A stretch of DNA of 64,000 bases from an uncultured Bacilli bacterium (GTDB taxonomy: Bacteria; Bacillota_I; Bacilli_A; RF39; UBA660): positions 1 to 64,000 of the forward strand of contig CAKOHW010000001.1 of the NCBI GenBank assembly GCA_934086185.1. The letters are read 5' to 3'. Under the pieces are notes generated by a model that made no database searches, had not been told where the DNA came from, and worked only from the letters and a program-made list of their open reading frames with translations. Below are positions 29,001 through 37,281 of this stretch, in pieces (the first letter of the stretch is position 1; the number at the start of each line of letters is the position of its first letter). The position numbers were made by a program, and so were the translations under genes.

Positions 29001-29813
29001 TTTAGTTATTCTTTTAAAAGTTCTTAATACTTTTTTTCTTGCTACTTCTAATGTTAATTCTATTAGCTTAGGAATATTAGAAGAACAACATATATATAAT
29101 GTATATCTATCACTATTATTTATTATTTTTATTAAATCCTTTTTTCTTTTGTCTATAATCATATTTTTTAATTTATCTGGTAATTCATAAAGTGAAGTTA
29201 TTTTTTTTAATAATTCTTTTTTTTTGATACTTAAAATATATTTTTCTATATATTTTTTAAATTTTTTATATACTTTATTAGATTCTTCTTCTACACGACT
29301 CATTTCGTATAAGCATTCAATGACATTTTCTTCAGTTATTAAATTATCAAAAATATATTTTTTATATTTGTCTTCTATTCCATATGAAGTTAACATTTTA
29401 TAAATATAAAATGGCTTTATATTATTCTTTTTAATTACTATTTCTTTTACATTATCACTAAATTCACTACTTTGTAATATTTTTTCAATATAAGAATCTT
29501 CTAAGAGATTATTTAATAAATAGACTTTATTTTGCTCTGTAACTCTAACAGATAATATATAATTTAATATTTGTTCTTGAGTTTCTTCTTTTAGCAGATA
29601 TTTTAATAATTCAGTTATATAATAATCATTTTCTAAATACTCTATTTTGAATGCTATTTTATTTTTTAAATAACAGCAATTTATTTCAAATATTATTTTT
29701 TCTTTGTTTTTGCTTTTTATTAATTTATTATATATTTTTTCTTTTTCTTCTTCACTAGTATTTTCTAAATATAATTTTTTATATATTCTTTTAGCCTTTA
29801 TAGTTTCAAACAT
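26055..29813 (-). CDS. 1252-residue helical-repeat protein with C-terminal metallophosphoesterase
   Basis: Residues 1 to about 760 are lysine- and isoleucine-rich helices with no family I recognise, resembling a long solenoid. Residues about 769-930 form a separate domain with VLYAHIKS, FISLSPIS (811-818) and SNEMVM (854-859), spaced in a way that recalls the R/H-S-E layout of ADP-ribosyltransferases. The last 270 residues are a calcineurin-like phosphoesterase: TDIHG at 983-987, SLGDNVG with D1012, GNAE with N1038, CHF with H1096 and GHVH at 1172-1175, a complete metal-binding set. No signal peptide is present, so it is probably cytoplasmic. The substrate is unknown. Confidence 0.7.
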   Translation of the reverse strand: MFETIKAKRIYKKLYLENTSEEEKEKIYNKLIKSKNKEKIIFEINCCYLKNKIAFKIEYLENDYYITELLKYLLKEETQEQILNYILSVRVTEQNKVYLLNNLLEDSYIEKILQSSEFSDNVKEIVIKKNNIKPFYIYKMLTSYGIEDKYKKYIFDNLITEENVIECLYEMSRVEEESNKVYKKFKKYIEKYILSIKKKELLKKITSLYELPDKLKNMIIDKRKKDLIKIINNSDRYTLYICCSSNIPKLIELTLEVARKKVLRTFKRITKSELLNLMNGSLPIDIKEYIFNNNEQVINKYVNNLKEKDIRDGYNVYGQIMNGPRELNLKIFNKHKETIIKLIKEKEINSIRYGIKDNKYIEELIDLMITTKINDENIISVLNDYYYDIEFIDIIMKHSKKSIINLIDKITYEEIKKYTSINLYNKIINAIVNNYPDYVRKKLETLKESEKEGLLLGYNLNFEIKKQILKCYNIEEEDLEAIIDLLNITYNVDVINQYDKIKKFFTLINIDFSLFIQYGCGNIKYKNWLNNILNIMNKDIKNFIKIKEYLFKNYYKITSKVSLINSILELIDNYNKYEILLNYLANDNIRLNKKIKNDLSNLFELNMFGEIINPPKDLEELSKFKSVIYKKYLEMIEDPNIDIKELRSMLKKLLLSNNTSTMIDNIGGINSLEILKLNNKNNTVICNLIDEIISNISIIYDIERTENINGLKELIKKIIGSNEQDLLNVITEFNNMEEKIRKVFELDSENNLTKINSIDDKECIIDKKLSNLYGGIVYDFSDKNYVLYAHIKSYRESVEDLVNGKSTSKSNFISLSPISYKGQKYYYNHDKLIFAYDTIPENSFIYSSTYNMGSNEMVMENSTVVKMSKLNQKGILETSSVTNNNSETLLFREGLKPCGLILANGKEPTEEEIEIHKKYNLPFIITQEIEKFIENPKEVFKKNTIKVKNEKEKLLTIKNSLQKYISYTKENEIYTGREIAIMTDIHGMYEPTVAILESIKKRGITEIYSLGDNVGLGPNPADVEDVLNDYGCKTIAGNAEYYNTIGIEPFPYFDKEKIENQEWTLDKLGTKRIENMKLYPASKDIIVGNKKVVLCHFINDIRWDFRKNSTWSYQSTKDPKQFLYTNSIDANKDIENALSLGITKENYGYVDAKDKPIFDGKSVNDYEYVFQGHVHFDMSDKLNNTYIYTVRAAGMGYKDADKNMAHYIILKEKKDGTFDIEKEYVNYNKKSLISNINSSSIPHKEKVLRFLN

Positions 29814-29881
29814 TATTATATACTCCTTAAACTCCCTTTTTTCAAGTAGTTATTTTAATATATATTTTGTTTTAAGTAAAG

Positions 29882-29909
29882 AAAAAAATACCACTAATAT
29901 AGTGATATT
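29882..29909 (-). terminator. Terminator of the clostripain/Asn-rich gene pair
   Basis: ATATCACTA and TAGTGGTAT pair with one G-U and are followed by seven T on the minus strand, 12 bases past the stop codon at 29921. Confidence 0.75.
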
Positions 29910-29920
29910 TAAATTATATA

Positions 29921-31327
29921 TTATTCAAAAACATCTAAATTTTTATTGAAATTTTCAATGCTTATTTCATCCATTATATTACTGTTTCCAGAGAATGTAC
30001 TAGGTACACTAAATTCACTTGCATTATCGCTTAATCCTAATGCAACTAAAACATCTTTTAATATCGTTTCATCATATGTAAAATCAGAATTGAATGCACT
30101 TCCTAAAAGCACTAAGTTATCTTGAGCAGTATTCAATACAAACATTAACATATGTTCATTATTATAGAAATAATCAGCAGTACTAAATGTTACACCATTT
30201 ACTGTAGTATTTTTCATTTTTGAATTCATTTCAGTTTCAAATTTGCTTATTGTTTCTTCATAACTTCCTCTATATAAACCTAATATAAAAGCTTTACTGT
30301 TTGAAGCAAAAATTAACTTTCCTTCCTTTTCTTGTGCTTGATAACCATTAGGAATTATAAAATCTAATCCATAATAATTTATTGTATTTGCACTAGTAGT
30401 TTTATTATTATCTGTATTAGTAGGTGCTATAGTTGTTGGTTCAGTAGTAGATGGAGTGTTTGTATTATTATTTGTATTATTATTTGAATTAATCATTTTA
30501 ACAATTAAGAATCCAGAAACTCCCAAAACTATCATAAGTAATATAACTACTATTATCAAGCCAACATTACTCTTCTTTTTTTCTTCCTTTGGTGCGCTAT
30601 TTACTTCCGCATTATTTGTAGTACTCATACTAGGTTCAGTATAATTAGTTGGTTGTTGGTTATACATATTATTAGGCATTCCATTATTAATAGTTGGCTC
30701 ACTAGTATTCATACCGTTATTTGTATTGATACTCGTAAAGTTATTCATGTTACTATTCATATTATTATTCATTGGTGTAATATCAATATTTGGTTGTACA
30801 GGTGCATTCGTATTAATTTCACTTTCTTGTTGACTATTGTAAGTCGTATTAAATGTAGTATTTGGTTGTATGTTATTTATTGGTTCATTTGGAAAGTTAC
30901 TTATTGGTTGCTCATTTTGAATATTATTACTTAAAGTATCATTTATTGTGCTATTTGTCATATTATCAATTGGAGCATTGAATTGTGTTTGATTCATATT
31001 ATTTTGAATATTGTTATTTAATGATGTATCTACAGTGTTGTAACTTGATACTTCATTAAATGGAACATTATTTTGTTCATTATTTAATACTTCTACATTA
31101 TTTGGTTGTGGATTTATATTATTTAAATCATTACTACTTAAATTATTTACTTGTTCATTACCATTCATTTGTGGTAATTCAATACCATTATTACTAACTG
31201 GTTCATTATTCATTTTTGGTAATTCTATTTCAGGGGTACTGTTAAAAGCATTTAATGGTGCTCCATTATTATTTAAACTATTATTGTTTATTTCATTATT
31301 ATTAATATTATTATTTTCATTATTCAT
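29921..31327 (-). CDS. Asn-rich single-pass membrane protein
   Basis: The first 245 residues are low complexity and strongly enriched in asparagine, with glutamine, proline and threonine, and look disordered. A lysine patch (KEEKKKS) precedes one membrane helix (about 254-277). After a short Asn/Thr linker, the extracellular part of about 150 residues has a compact fold starting INYYGLDFIIPNGYQ. With no signal peptide, the Asn-rich part should lie inside the cell. The gene is 19 bases downstream of the clostripain-like protease gene and shares its promoter and terminator. No family is recognised. Confidence 0.7.
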   Translation of the reverse strand: MNNENNNINNNEINNNSLNNNGAPLNAFNSTPEIELPKMNNEPVSNNGIELPQMNGNEQVNNLSSNDLNNINPQPNNVEVLNNEQNNVPFNEVSSYNTVDTSLNNNIQNNMNQTQFNAPIDNMTNSTINDTLSNNIQNEQPISNFPNEPINNIQPNTTFNTTYNSQQESEINTNAPVQPNIDITPMNNNMNSNMNNFTSINTNNGMNTSEPTINNGMPNNMYNQQPTNYTEPSMSTTNNAEVNSAPKEEKKKSNVGLIIVVILLMIVLGVSGFLIVKMINSNNNTNNNTNTPSTTEPTTIAPTNTDNNKTTSANTINYYGLDFIIPNGYQAQEKEGKLIFASNSKAFILGLYRGSYEETISKFETEMNSKMKNTTVNGVTFSTADYFYNNEHMLMFVLNTAQDNLVLLGSAFNSDFTYDETILKDVLVALGLSDNASEFSVPSTFSGNSNIMDEISIENFNKNLDVFE

Positions 31328-31346
31328 ATATATCCTCCTCTTATTT

Positions 31347-33293
31347 CTAATTAATTTTAATTAATTTAGAATTATATGTATTTCCTGCTACGTCAGTTAT
31401 TACAAATACTGCGTAATATTCATTATCATTTTCAAAATTTTCTTTTATAAATTTTAACTCTTTTGTTTTAAATTCATACCCTTCAATTATTCCATCGCTT
31501 TTACCTAAATCTTTATATGTTCCATCTTCATTAAATTCTAGATTATAACTACTTGATGCAAATGCAATATAATCGTAATCTAAATAATTTTTTGATACGA
31601 CATTTGGCAAAATTTTACCATTATCAGTATTACTTTTATCTCTTATTTTAGCGTTTATTATTTTTCCATTTGGATTTTCATTACTTATTTCAATAGATAA
31701 TTCTACTGATTCTACAGCAAACTTACCATTAATATTTTCTAATATACCAAATGTTTGATATCTATATACATCACCTTCATGGTATGTCTCTATTAAAGTT
31801 AACCATCCACCTTCGCTAGTAGAATTATCTACTGCTCTTAATGATTTTCCTCGTATTTTTGTTTGTAATTTATTACCATTTAATTTGATATCTTTTGTAT
31901 TAAATAATGGTCTATACATTCCAACCCTATCTTCTTTATTTTTATTTTTTAAGAAGACGATTGCTTTAGCACTACTATAATTTTCGACTTGTTCATCAGT
32001 TAATTCTAATTCAAAGTCTGCTCCTTCATTGGTTTGATTTTCTTTTTTAATATCATTTAAAGAAAATAATGGAGTTTTTATAGTATTTCTTTCTTTAGAA
32101 AAATCTGTAATAAAATCATAGTAACTATTTGATGATGATATATCTTTATAAATCGATGTAAAATATGTAGAATTATATGGGAAGTAAATAGATAAACCAT
32201 TTGAATAATTATTATTGGTATAGTTATAAACTATTGCGTCTTTTATTTTTGACTTTAATACTTCACCATTTCCATAATTTGATAAATTATCAACTAAGTA
32301 ATATAAATCTATCATATCATATTCTTTTATATCACTACCATATTGCGGAATATTATCTCTTATTCTTGATATACTAGCAAAATTTGTTGATAAATCTTTT
32401 TTTAGATATTCAAAGAAATTATTCATTTCATAATTAATGTCATTTATTTTACTTAAATCTATAATAGAATATGTAATATTAACACAATCTTTAGAGCCAT
32501 TACATATACCATCAACTGCTTCTTTATAAGTATTTATCATCATTTTTCCAATATCTACTGTTGATGTTTCTTTATTTATTTTTGATATAAATGTAAGCGG
32601 TGAATATCCTTGCATACCAACCGTTACTTCCTCACTTGCAACCATATAATTTGCATAATCTTTTAATATATTGGCATATTCAATAGTTCCATTTAAGCAT
32701 GTTCTATATATTACCATTTCTAATTTTTTATTTTTAAATGGTGATGATGTAAATGCTTCTTTTACTTCAAGCAGTGATAAGTTATCTGAACTATTAAGTT
32801 CATCATATTCGTTACCATCTACTGCTCCGCCATGATTCCAAAATAATAAATCATATTCATCTGTTTTATAATTTTCATAAACATAATTTAAAAATTCGGA
32901 TAATGTTTTTGACTCTCCCATATTTTTAACATCATTTTGTTTTATTTTTTTAAATCCATCACTAGTTAATTCAAATATAGATGTTTCATCTACAGATATA
33001 AAATCATTATGCCATTTTTTGGAACCACCGGCTAAAAGTATAACGTTTAAATCTTCTAAGTTAGTATTCTCTGGAACAATGCTTTCTAATTCATAACTTC
33101 CAAGTCCTGAACCCGATTCTAAATCAGAACCAGCCATATATATCATTAATGTTCTAGTAACATTTTGTACGTCATTATTTTTTATATTATTTTTATTAGT
33201 AGTTACTAAACCAATAATCACACCTGTACAAAATGAAATAGAAATTAATAAAATACTTATTATGAGTAGTATGGTCTTTTTCTTATCCTTCAT
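31347..33293 (-). CDS. Clostripain-family (C11) cysteine protease, secreted or anchored
   Basis: An N-terminal hydrophobic segment (about 8-30) exports the protein. The C11 peptidase domain begins TRTLMIYMAGSDLES and holds the catalytic histidine in LLFWNHGG (H154) and the catalytic cysteine in VIYRTCLNG (C199). The C-terminal half (about 400-648) is a beta-rich extension ending VTDAGNTYN-like. Clostripains cleave after arginine or lysine. The protein is probably fixed at the surface by its uncleaved N-terminal helix. The following gene encodes the Asn-rich membrane protein. Confidence 0.9.
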   Translation of the reverse strand: MKDKKKTILLIISILLISISFCTGVIIGLVTTNKNNIKNNDVQNVTRTLMIYMAGSDLESGSGLGSYELESIVPENTNLEDLNVILLAGGSKKWHNDFISVDETSIFELTSDGFKKIKQNDVKNMGESKTLSEFLNYVYENYKTDEYDLLFWNHGGAVDGNEYDELNSSDNLSLLEVKEAFTSSPFKNKKLEMVIYRTCLNGTIEYANILKDYANYMVASEEVTVGMQGYSPLTFISKINKETSTVDIGKMMINTYKEAVDGICNGSKDCVNITYSIIDLSKINDINYEMNNFFEYLKKDLSTNFASISRIRDNIPQYGSDIKEYDMIDLYYLVDNLSNYGNGEVLKSKIKDAIVYNYTNNNYSNGLSIYFPYNSTYFTSIYKDISSSNSYYDFITDFSKERNTIKTPLFSLNDIKKENQTNEGADFELELTDEQVENYSSAKAIVFLKNKNKEDRVGMYRPLFNTKDIKLNGNKLQTKIRGKSLRAVDNSTSEGGWLTLIETYHEGDVYRYQTFGILENINGKFAVESVELSIEISNENPNGKIINAKIRDKSNTDNGKILPNVVSKNYLDYDYIAFASSSYNLEFNEDGTYKDLGKSDGIIEGYEFKTKELKFIKENFENDNEYYAVFVITDVAGNTYNSKLIKIN

Positions 33294-33315
33294 ATAACCT
33301 CCTATTCTATATAAG

Positions 33316-33321
33316 ATTATA
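33316..33321 (-). promoter_or_regulatory. Extended -10 box of the clostripain operon
   Basis: The minus strand reads ATGCTATAATC about 22 bases before the protease start. An AGGAGG site lies between it and the ATG at 33293. Confidence 0.55.
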
Positions 33322-33360
33322 GCATATAAGTATGAAATATTGTAAAAAAATTGTAAAAAA

Positions 33361-33387
33361 AGAAAAAATACCTTTTATTAGGTATTA
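33361..33387 (-). terminator. Terminator of the SpoIVB-like gene
   Basis: AATACCT and AGGTATT form a hairpin followed by six T on the minus strand, overlapping the stop codon at 33378. Confidence 0.8.
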
Positions 33388-34355
33388 ATATTTTTTTCTC
33401 CATCTTCTAACATAGTTGTTATAAATATACCATAACCTGTATAAGGATTATTTACTATAACATGAGTGACGGCACCATATATTTTATTATCTTGAATAAT
33501 TGGAGATCCACTCATTCCTTGTACTATACCGCCTGTTTCATTTTTTAATCTTTCATCAGTTACTTCAAATGATATATTTTTTATTTTAGTATTTTTATTT
33601 ATCTCTTTTATGTTAATTTCAAACGATTCAATCTTTTCACCTTTTAATACTGTATATATATACGCTTTACCAGTATGTAAATCTTCTTTTTTTCCTACTT
33701 CTAATTTTTCTATGTTAGGTAAAGATTTAGTATATTTACCATATATACCTGAAACAGTATTTTTATTTATATTACCAAATCTATTATTTGTATAGAATTT
33801 GGCATTTTTCGTTCCAGCATTACCAATACTAGATCTATCTATACTAGTTACACTACTTTCAAATATATAACCTGTTTTAACTTCGACACTCGTCATAGAA
33901 TTACTTTCTATAATTTCATGTCCTAATGCTCCATATATTTTAGTTTCTGGATCTATATATGTTAATGTACCTATTCCACTAATAGAATCTTTTACATAAA
34001 GACCAGTTTTATATACTCCATCTACGTTAACTAAATTGAATGTTATATTTGTTTCTTTTTTATTACGTAATACAGTAATATTTACTTTGTTATCTTTTAC
34101 ATTTTTTTCTATTTCGTTTACCATTTCATTTATGGTATAAACTGTTTTGTTATTAATTTTAGTTATTATATCTCCTATTTTAATATCATTTGTATTAAAG
34201 TTATTATTTATTTTGTAAAATCCTATTACTATAATTCCTTTATTATATACTTCTATTCCTATATTATTACCACCAGGTATTATGTAATTAGAGTATGCTA
34301 CTACATTAAGTGGAAATAGAAGTATTACCAATACTGCTACTAACTTTTTCTTCAT
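33378..34355 (-). CDS. SpoIVB-type serine peptidase (family S55)
   Basis: A signal peptide (1-20) is followed by a PDZ domain (about 30-105, with IKIGDIITKINNKTV) and an S55 peptidase domain. The family motifs are clear: YGALGHEI with H146, and VTDERLKNETGGIVQ running into GMSGSPIIQ around residues 265-287, which hold the expected aspartate and serine. In Bacillus, SpoIVB is secreted between forespore and mother cell and triggers sigma-K activation. Here it has no sporulation neighbours: it sits between a surface protein gene and a clostripain gene, so a role as a general surface signalling protease is possible. The 325-residue length is shorter than Bacillus SpoIVB. Confidence 0.87.
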   Translation of the reverse strand: MKKKLVAVLVILLFPLNVVAYSNYIIPGGNNIGIEVYNKGIIVIGFYKINNNFNTNDIKIGDIITKINNKTVYTINEMVNEIEKNVKDNKVNITVLRNKKETNITFNLVNVDGVYKTGLYVKDSISGIGTLTYIDPETKIYGALGHEIIESNSMTSVEVKTGYIFESSVTSIDRSSIGNAGTKNAKFYTNNRFGNINKNTVSGIYGKYTKSLPNIEKLEVGKKEDLHTGKAYIYTVLKGEKIESFEINIKEINKNTKIKNISFEVTDERLKNETGGIVQGMSGSPIIQDNKIYGAVTHVIVNNPYTGYGIFITTMLEDGEKNINT

Positions 34356-34385
34356 TCTATCACCATTATTATTGTGTGATGAATT

Positions 34386-34420
34386 TATAAAAAAAGTTAA
34401 CCAATTTTTGGCTAACTTTC
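34386..34420 (-). terminator. Terminator after the TasA-like gene at 34498
   Basis: AAGTTAGCCAA and TTGGTTAACTT pair (one G-U) and are followed by seven T on the minus strand, about 80 bases past the stop codon. Confidence 0.75.
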
Positions 34421-34497
34421 TAAAATCTTGTACTTTAAATTAGAAATTCTTGTATAATCACTCTAACCATTTAATTGAAATGCAATAAAAAATTTAA

Positions 34498-36669
34498 TTA
34501 TTTAATTATATACGGATTAGTTTTTGTTCCATCTCCACTAGTTATTTCTATGCTATTTGCTAATACAATTGCTGGTCTTATACCTAATAAACCATTTGAT
34601 GAAGAAGTTGGCGATATACCACTAAAAGATCCATTATAATAAAAACTAAATGTTGCTAAATTAGAATTTCTGTATAATGCTGGACTTAATGTCATCCAAT
34701 ATTTAGAAGTCTGTTTTTTAAAATAATCATTATATAAATAAATATTTGATTTTTTTACGTTAATTTCAGCACCAGCATATACAGCTTCATCCGCCGTTAT
34801 TGTCCCAACATAAATGTCGTTGTTATCCATGTATTTAGATACAATCATATTATTGTAGTTATCACAATTCAGAGTAGGAGATAAAGAAGTATTAGTATAA
34901 ATTTTTTGTCCATATAATCTTTTAAATGAGCCAAAAAATATATCTGCATTATTATTTATATTTTCTATAATTTGATTTTGATTAATATTTTCATTACCTG
35001 CTCTATCAGAATAACTCGATATATCTATACACCAATTTTCTTTTTTTAATTTTGTTGAAATTGATTCTGCATTTCCATATTTATTCATTATAGCTGAATT
35101 CAAAGTGCTTTGAAATGTCTTAAATGAATTAATCATATAATTTGAATCAGATTGATTAATATAATTTATTGTTCCATTTGTTTCCATAGTTCCATATAAT
35201 CCATTAGAAATTATAAAATTTCCTGTATATAAATTTGAGTTACATTCAGCATTATTATCTTCTAATATAAGTTTTATTGAACCATCTCCTTCTATTCTGA
35301 CAATTCTCCAACACATACTAGCAAAATTAACGTAATTATCTATTACATTTCCTCTATAATAATAACTTGTCCCATAATCATCACTAGTATATGATAATTC
35401 TTTTTCGTCAACGGGCTCTTGTTCAGCATATAAAGCACCATTATAAGTTTTATTTAGAAAATAAACCGTAGTTAAATTTGATGTTGAAGTTGTATTTTCA
35501 GATTGTAAAATAGGTAAACCAAAATAAATTTTAGTATTTGTAATTTTTAACGATGAAAGTTTAGACGTTTTTACATTTTTTAATTTAAATAAACCTGTAT
35601 TTTGGTCAAATTCATATGCGGTAGCGTACATTACTGTCTTATTAGCATTATCACTAAAAAAAGTACTATTGTTAGTTTGAGACCATTTTTTTTCATTATA
35701 TTTTGTTCCAGGGGCAACTACACCGGGTTTAGATAGTGTATTTTCTACTAAAGAAGTTCCATTAACATTATTTTTTGAATTATTAAGAATATGATAATTT
35801 AAACTATTGTTATTTTGATAAAATGGATTGTCAATTGAATCAAGTGTAATATTAGATAATGATTTTGCGTTTAAAGTTATGAATAAATTTGATGAATCTT
35901 TTGTTACTATAAATGTTTTATCATTTATAGTAGCTGTTTTACCATTTTTAATGGTAAATGTAGTTGAACCTTTTGATATATTTTCCTTATTAAATAGATT
36001 TATAGTGTGTTCTTCAGACTTTAGTCCCACAACCTTAAATTCACCATTAATTATTTCACTTCTTTTAGGAGTTTCACTATTTACTACTACATAATCGCCA
36101 TTTTCATAATTACTTACTTTTCCATTTAAATTTACAATATCTTGTAAAGAATAAATATTAATTTTTCCTGATAATAGTTTTCCCATGTCAATTGACTGAT
36201 CTTTACCAGTTTCTCTATATTCTATTTTCAAAGTATAATATTGAGTTTCATTAGGTTGAATACTGTTTTCAATTAATTTAGTATTATAAATAGGATATTT
36301 TCCATTTATTCCATCACAATTAGATAAATTGCTAGTACAATTCAATGTATAAACTATGTCTTCATTATTATTAAATGTATTTATAACTTCTTCTAAAAAT
36401 ACTCCATAAGAAATCGCAACATTACTATTACTAGTTATTGAAAAAGTTTTATTAACAATTTCTTGCCCTGGCAGTATATTTTCAGCTGTTAATAAACCGT
36501 TACCATCATCATAAATTAACTCTAAATTAGCAGTTGTTACACTGATACTCTTATCATTAGTATTTCCTTGTATTCTAGTTAAATAATATCCATATGTTAA
36601 TCCTAATAATGTTAATAGTATAATTGTTATTCCTACTACACTAACAATAATTTTTTGTTTTTTGTTCAT
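34498..36669 (-). CDS. TasA-like secreted surface protein with C-terminal WRIVRI domain
   Basis: The N-terminus MNKKQKIIVSVVGITI leads to LTYGYYLTRIQGNT, the same SipW-type signal as its paralogues. The TasA-like domain has LIYDDGNGLLTAENILPGQ and KTFSITSNSNVAI. A beta repeat (about 180-275) follows, and the C-terminal domain has DDYGTSYYYRGNVID, MCWRIVRIEGDGSIKLIL, TADEAVYAGAE, WMTLSPALY and an NPYIIK end. The start at ATG 36669 follows an AGAGGT site. Upstream lie a small RNA-like element with an intrinsic terminator and a run of nine G. The length is 723 residues. Confidence 0.75.
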   Translation of the reverse strand: MNKKQKIIVSVVGITIILLTLLGLTYGYYLTRIQGNTNDKSISVTTANLELIYDDGNGLLTAENILPGQEIVNKTFSITSNSNVAISYGVFLEEVINTFNNNEDIVYTLNCTSNLSNCDGINGKYPIYNTKLIENSIQPNETQYYTLKIEYRETGKDQSIDMGKLLSGKINIYSLQDIVNLNGKVSNYENGDYVVVNSETPKRSEIINGEFKVVGLKSEEHTINLFNKENISKGSTTFTIKNGKTATINDKTFIVTKDSSNLFITLNAKSLSNITLDSIDNPFYQNNNSLNYHILNNSKNNVNGTSLVENTLSKPGVVAPGTKYNEKKWSQTNNSTFFSDNANKTVMYATAYEFDQNTGLFKLKNVKTSKLSSLKITNTKIYFGLPILQSENTTSTSNLTTVYFLNKTYNGALYAEQEPVDEKELSYTSDDYGTSYYYRGNVIDNYVNFASMCWRIVRIEGDGSIKLILEDNNAECNSNLYTGNFIISNGLYGTMETNGTINYINQSDSNYMINSFKTFQSTLNSAIMNKYGNAESISTKLKKENWCIDISSYSDRAGNENINQNQIIENINNNADIFFGSFKRLYGQKIYTNTSLSPTLNCDNYNNMIVSKYMDNNDIYVGTITADEAVYAGAEINVKKSNIYLYNDYFKKQTSKYWMTLSPALYRNSNLATFSFYYNGSFSGISPTSSSNGLLGIRPAIVLANSIEITSGDGTKTNPYIIK

Positions 36670-36759
36670 ATTTTTACCTCTTTCCATATTTTTGCTTTAC
36701 ACTATAATTTAATTGTATAAAATATAAAATGTTAAAAATATCACAATATGTCGAGTACA

Positions 36760-36877
36760 CAAAAAAATTATATAATTATTAACCCCCCCCCGACCAAACG
36801 TTTGTTCGAGAGAAAATTAGGTTATATAATCTTTACTCTTCCAAAATTCAAAACTCATACAGAGTATTTTCTACTCT
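36760..36877 (-). ncRNA. Candidate small RNA or attenuator upstream of a surface protein gene
   Basis: A good promoter stands at 36912-36884 on the minus strand (TTGTAA, 17 bases, TATAAT). The predicted transcript starts at 36877 with the hairpin AGAGTA-GAAAA-TACTCT. It runs through a conserved block and ends in a long hairpin closed by ATTATATAA/TTATATAAT and followed by seven T. A run of nine G (36791-36783) lies inside the last hairpin. The 90 bases from the terminator to the TasA-like start allow attenuation. A related element lies at 55824-55928, upstream of another TasA-like gene. It matches no RNA family that I know. Confidence 0.45.
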
Positions 36878-36944
36878 ATCTATATTATACATTAACAATT
36901 TATCATTTACAATACTCAAATTTTGTTTTATACTTAATTTAATA

Positions 36945-37202
36945 GAACATTCATTTATTTGAATGACTACCATTTTATTGGTTGGCACACGTACTCGTGT
37001 GCTTTTGTTATGTAATTAAACAAAACAATTAACACATTATGTACTAGTGCCAGTTAAATAAACCTTTACCCCCTGAATAGAAGAATTATTAGTGTACTCA
37101 ACATGATTAATATAAGTAATCAAAGGAAGGTTTGATTACGCATACTATCACACCTTTTTACTACTTAAATAGTTTGAGGTAAGCACTAAAAAATGAATGT
37201 TC
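36945..37202. other. Structured non-coding segment bounded by a 12-bp inverted repeat
   Basis: The ends GAACATTCATTT (36945-36956) and AAATGAATGTTC (37191-37202) are perfect complements. Inside lie the perfect hairpins GTAATCAAA/TTTGATTAC (37116-37139) and GCACACG/CGTGTGC (36985-37002). On the minus strand a TTGTAA and TATTAT pair about 16 bases apart stands just before the right end. It may be a structured RNA of about 258 nt, of the size and closed-stem form of 6S-like RNAs, or a MITE with terminal repeats. I could not identify it. Confidence 0.35.
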
Positions 37203-37258
37203 GATTTGTTATAATACTCATATATCTTATGATTACAAGAGTTTCTGTAAATGTATAC

Positions 37259-37281
37259 AAAAAAAGTGATTACTCACTTTC
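37259..37281 (-). terminator. Terminator of the xseA-xseB operon
   Basis: AAAGTGA and TCACTTT form a hairpin followed by seven T on the minus strand, overlapping the xseB stop codon. Confidence 0.85.

Noticed and set aside
30456..30934. Plus-strand frames opposite the Asn-rich gene
   Set aside because: Asn codons (AAT/AAC) read in reverse give Ile/Val/Leu-rich frames, which explains them fully.
36748..36942. Plus-strand frame running through the C9 tract
   Set aside because: It spans the candidate small RNA and a homopolymer, lacks a ribosome binding site and has no sensible protein composition.
37060..37095. Minus-strand GGGGGTAAAGGTTT, similar to the 5' end of tmRNA
   Set aside because: The conserved CGAC that follows in tmRNA is missing, and no tRNA-like 3' half or tag reading frame is present nearby.
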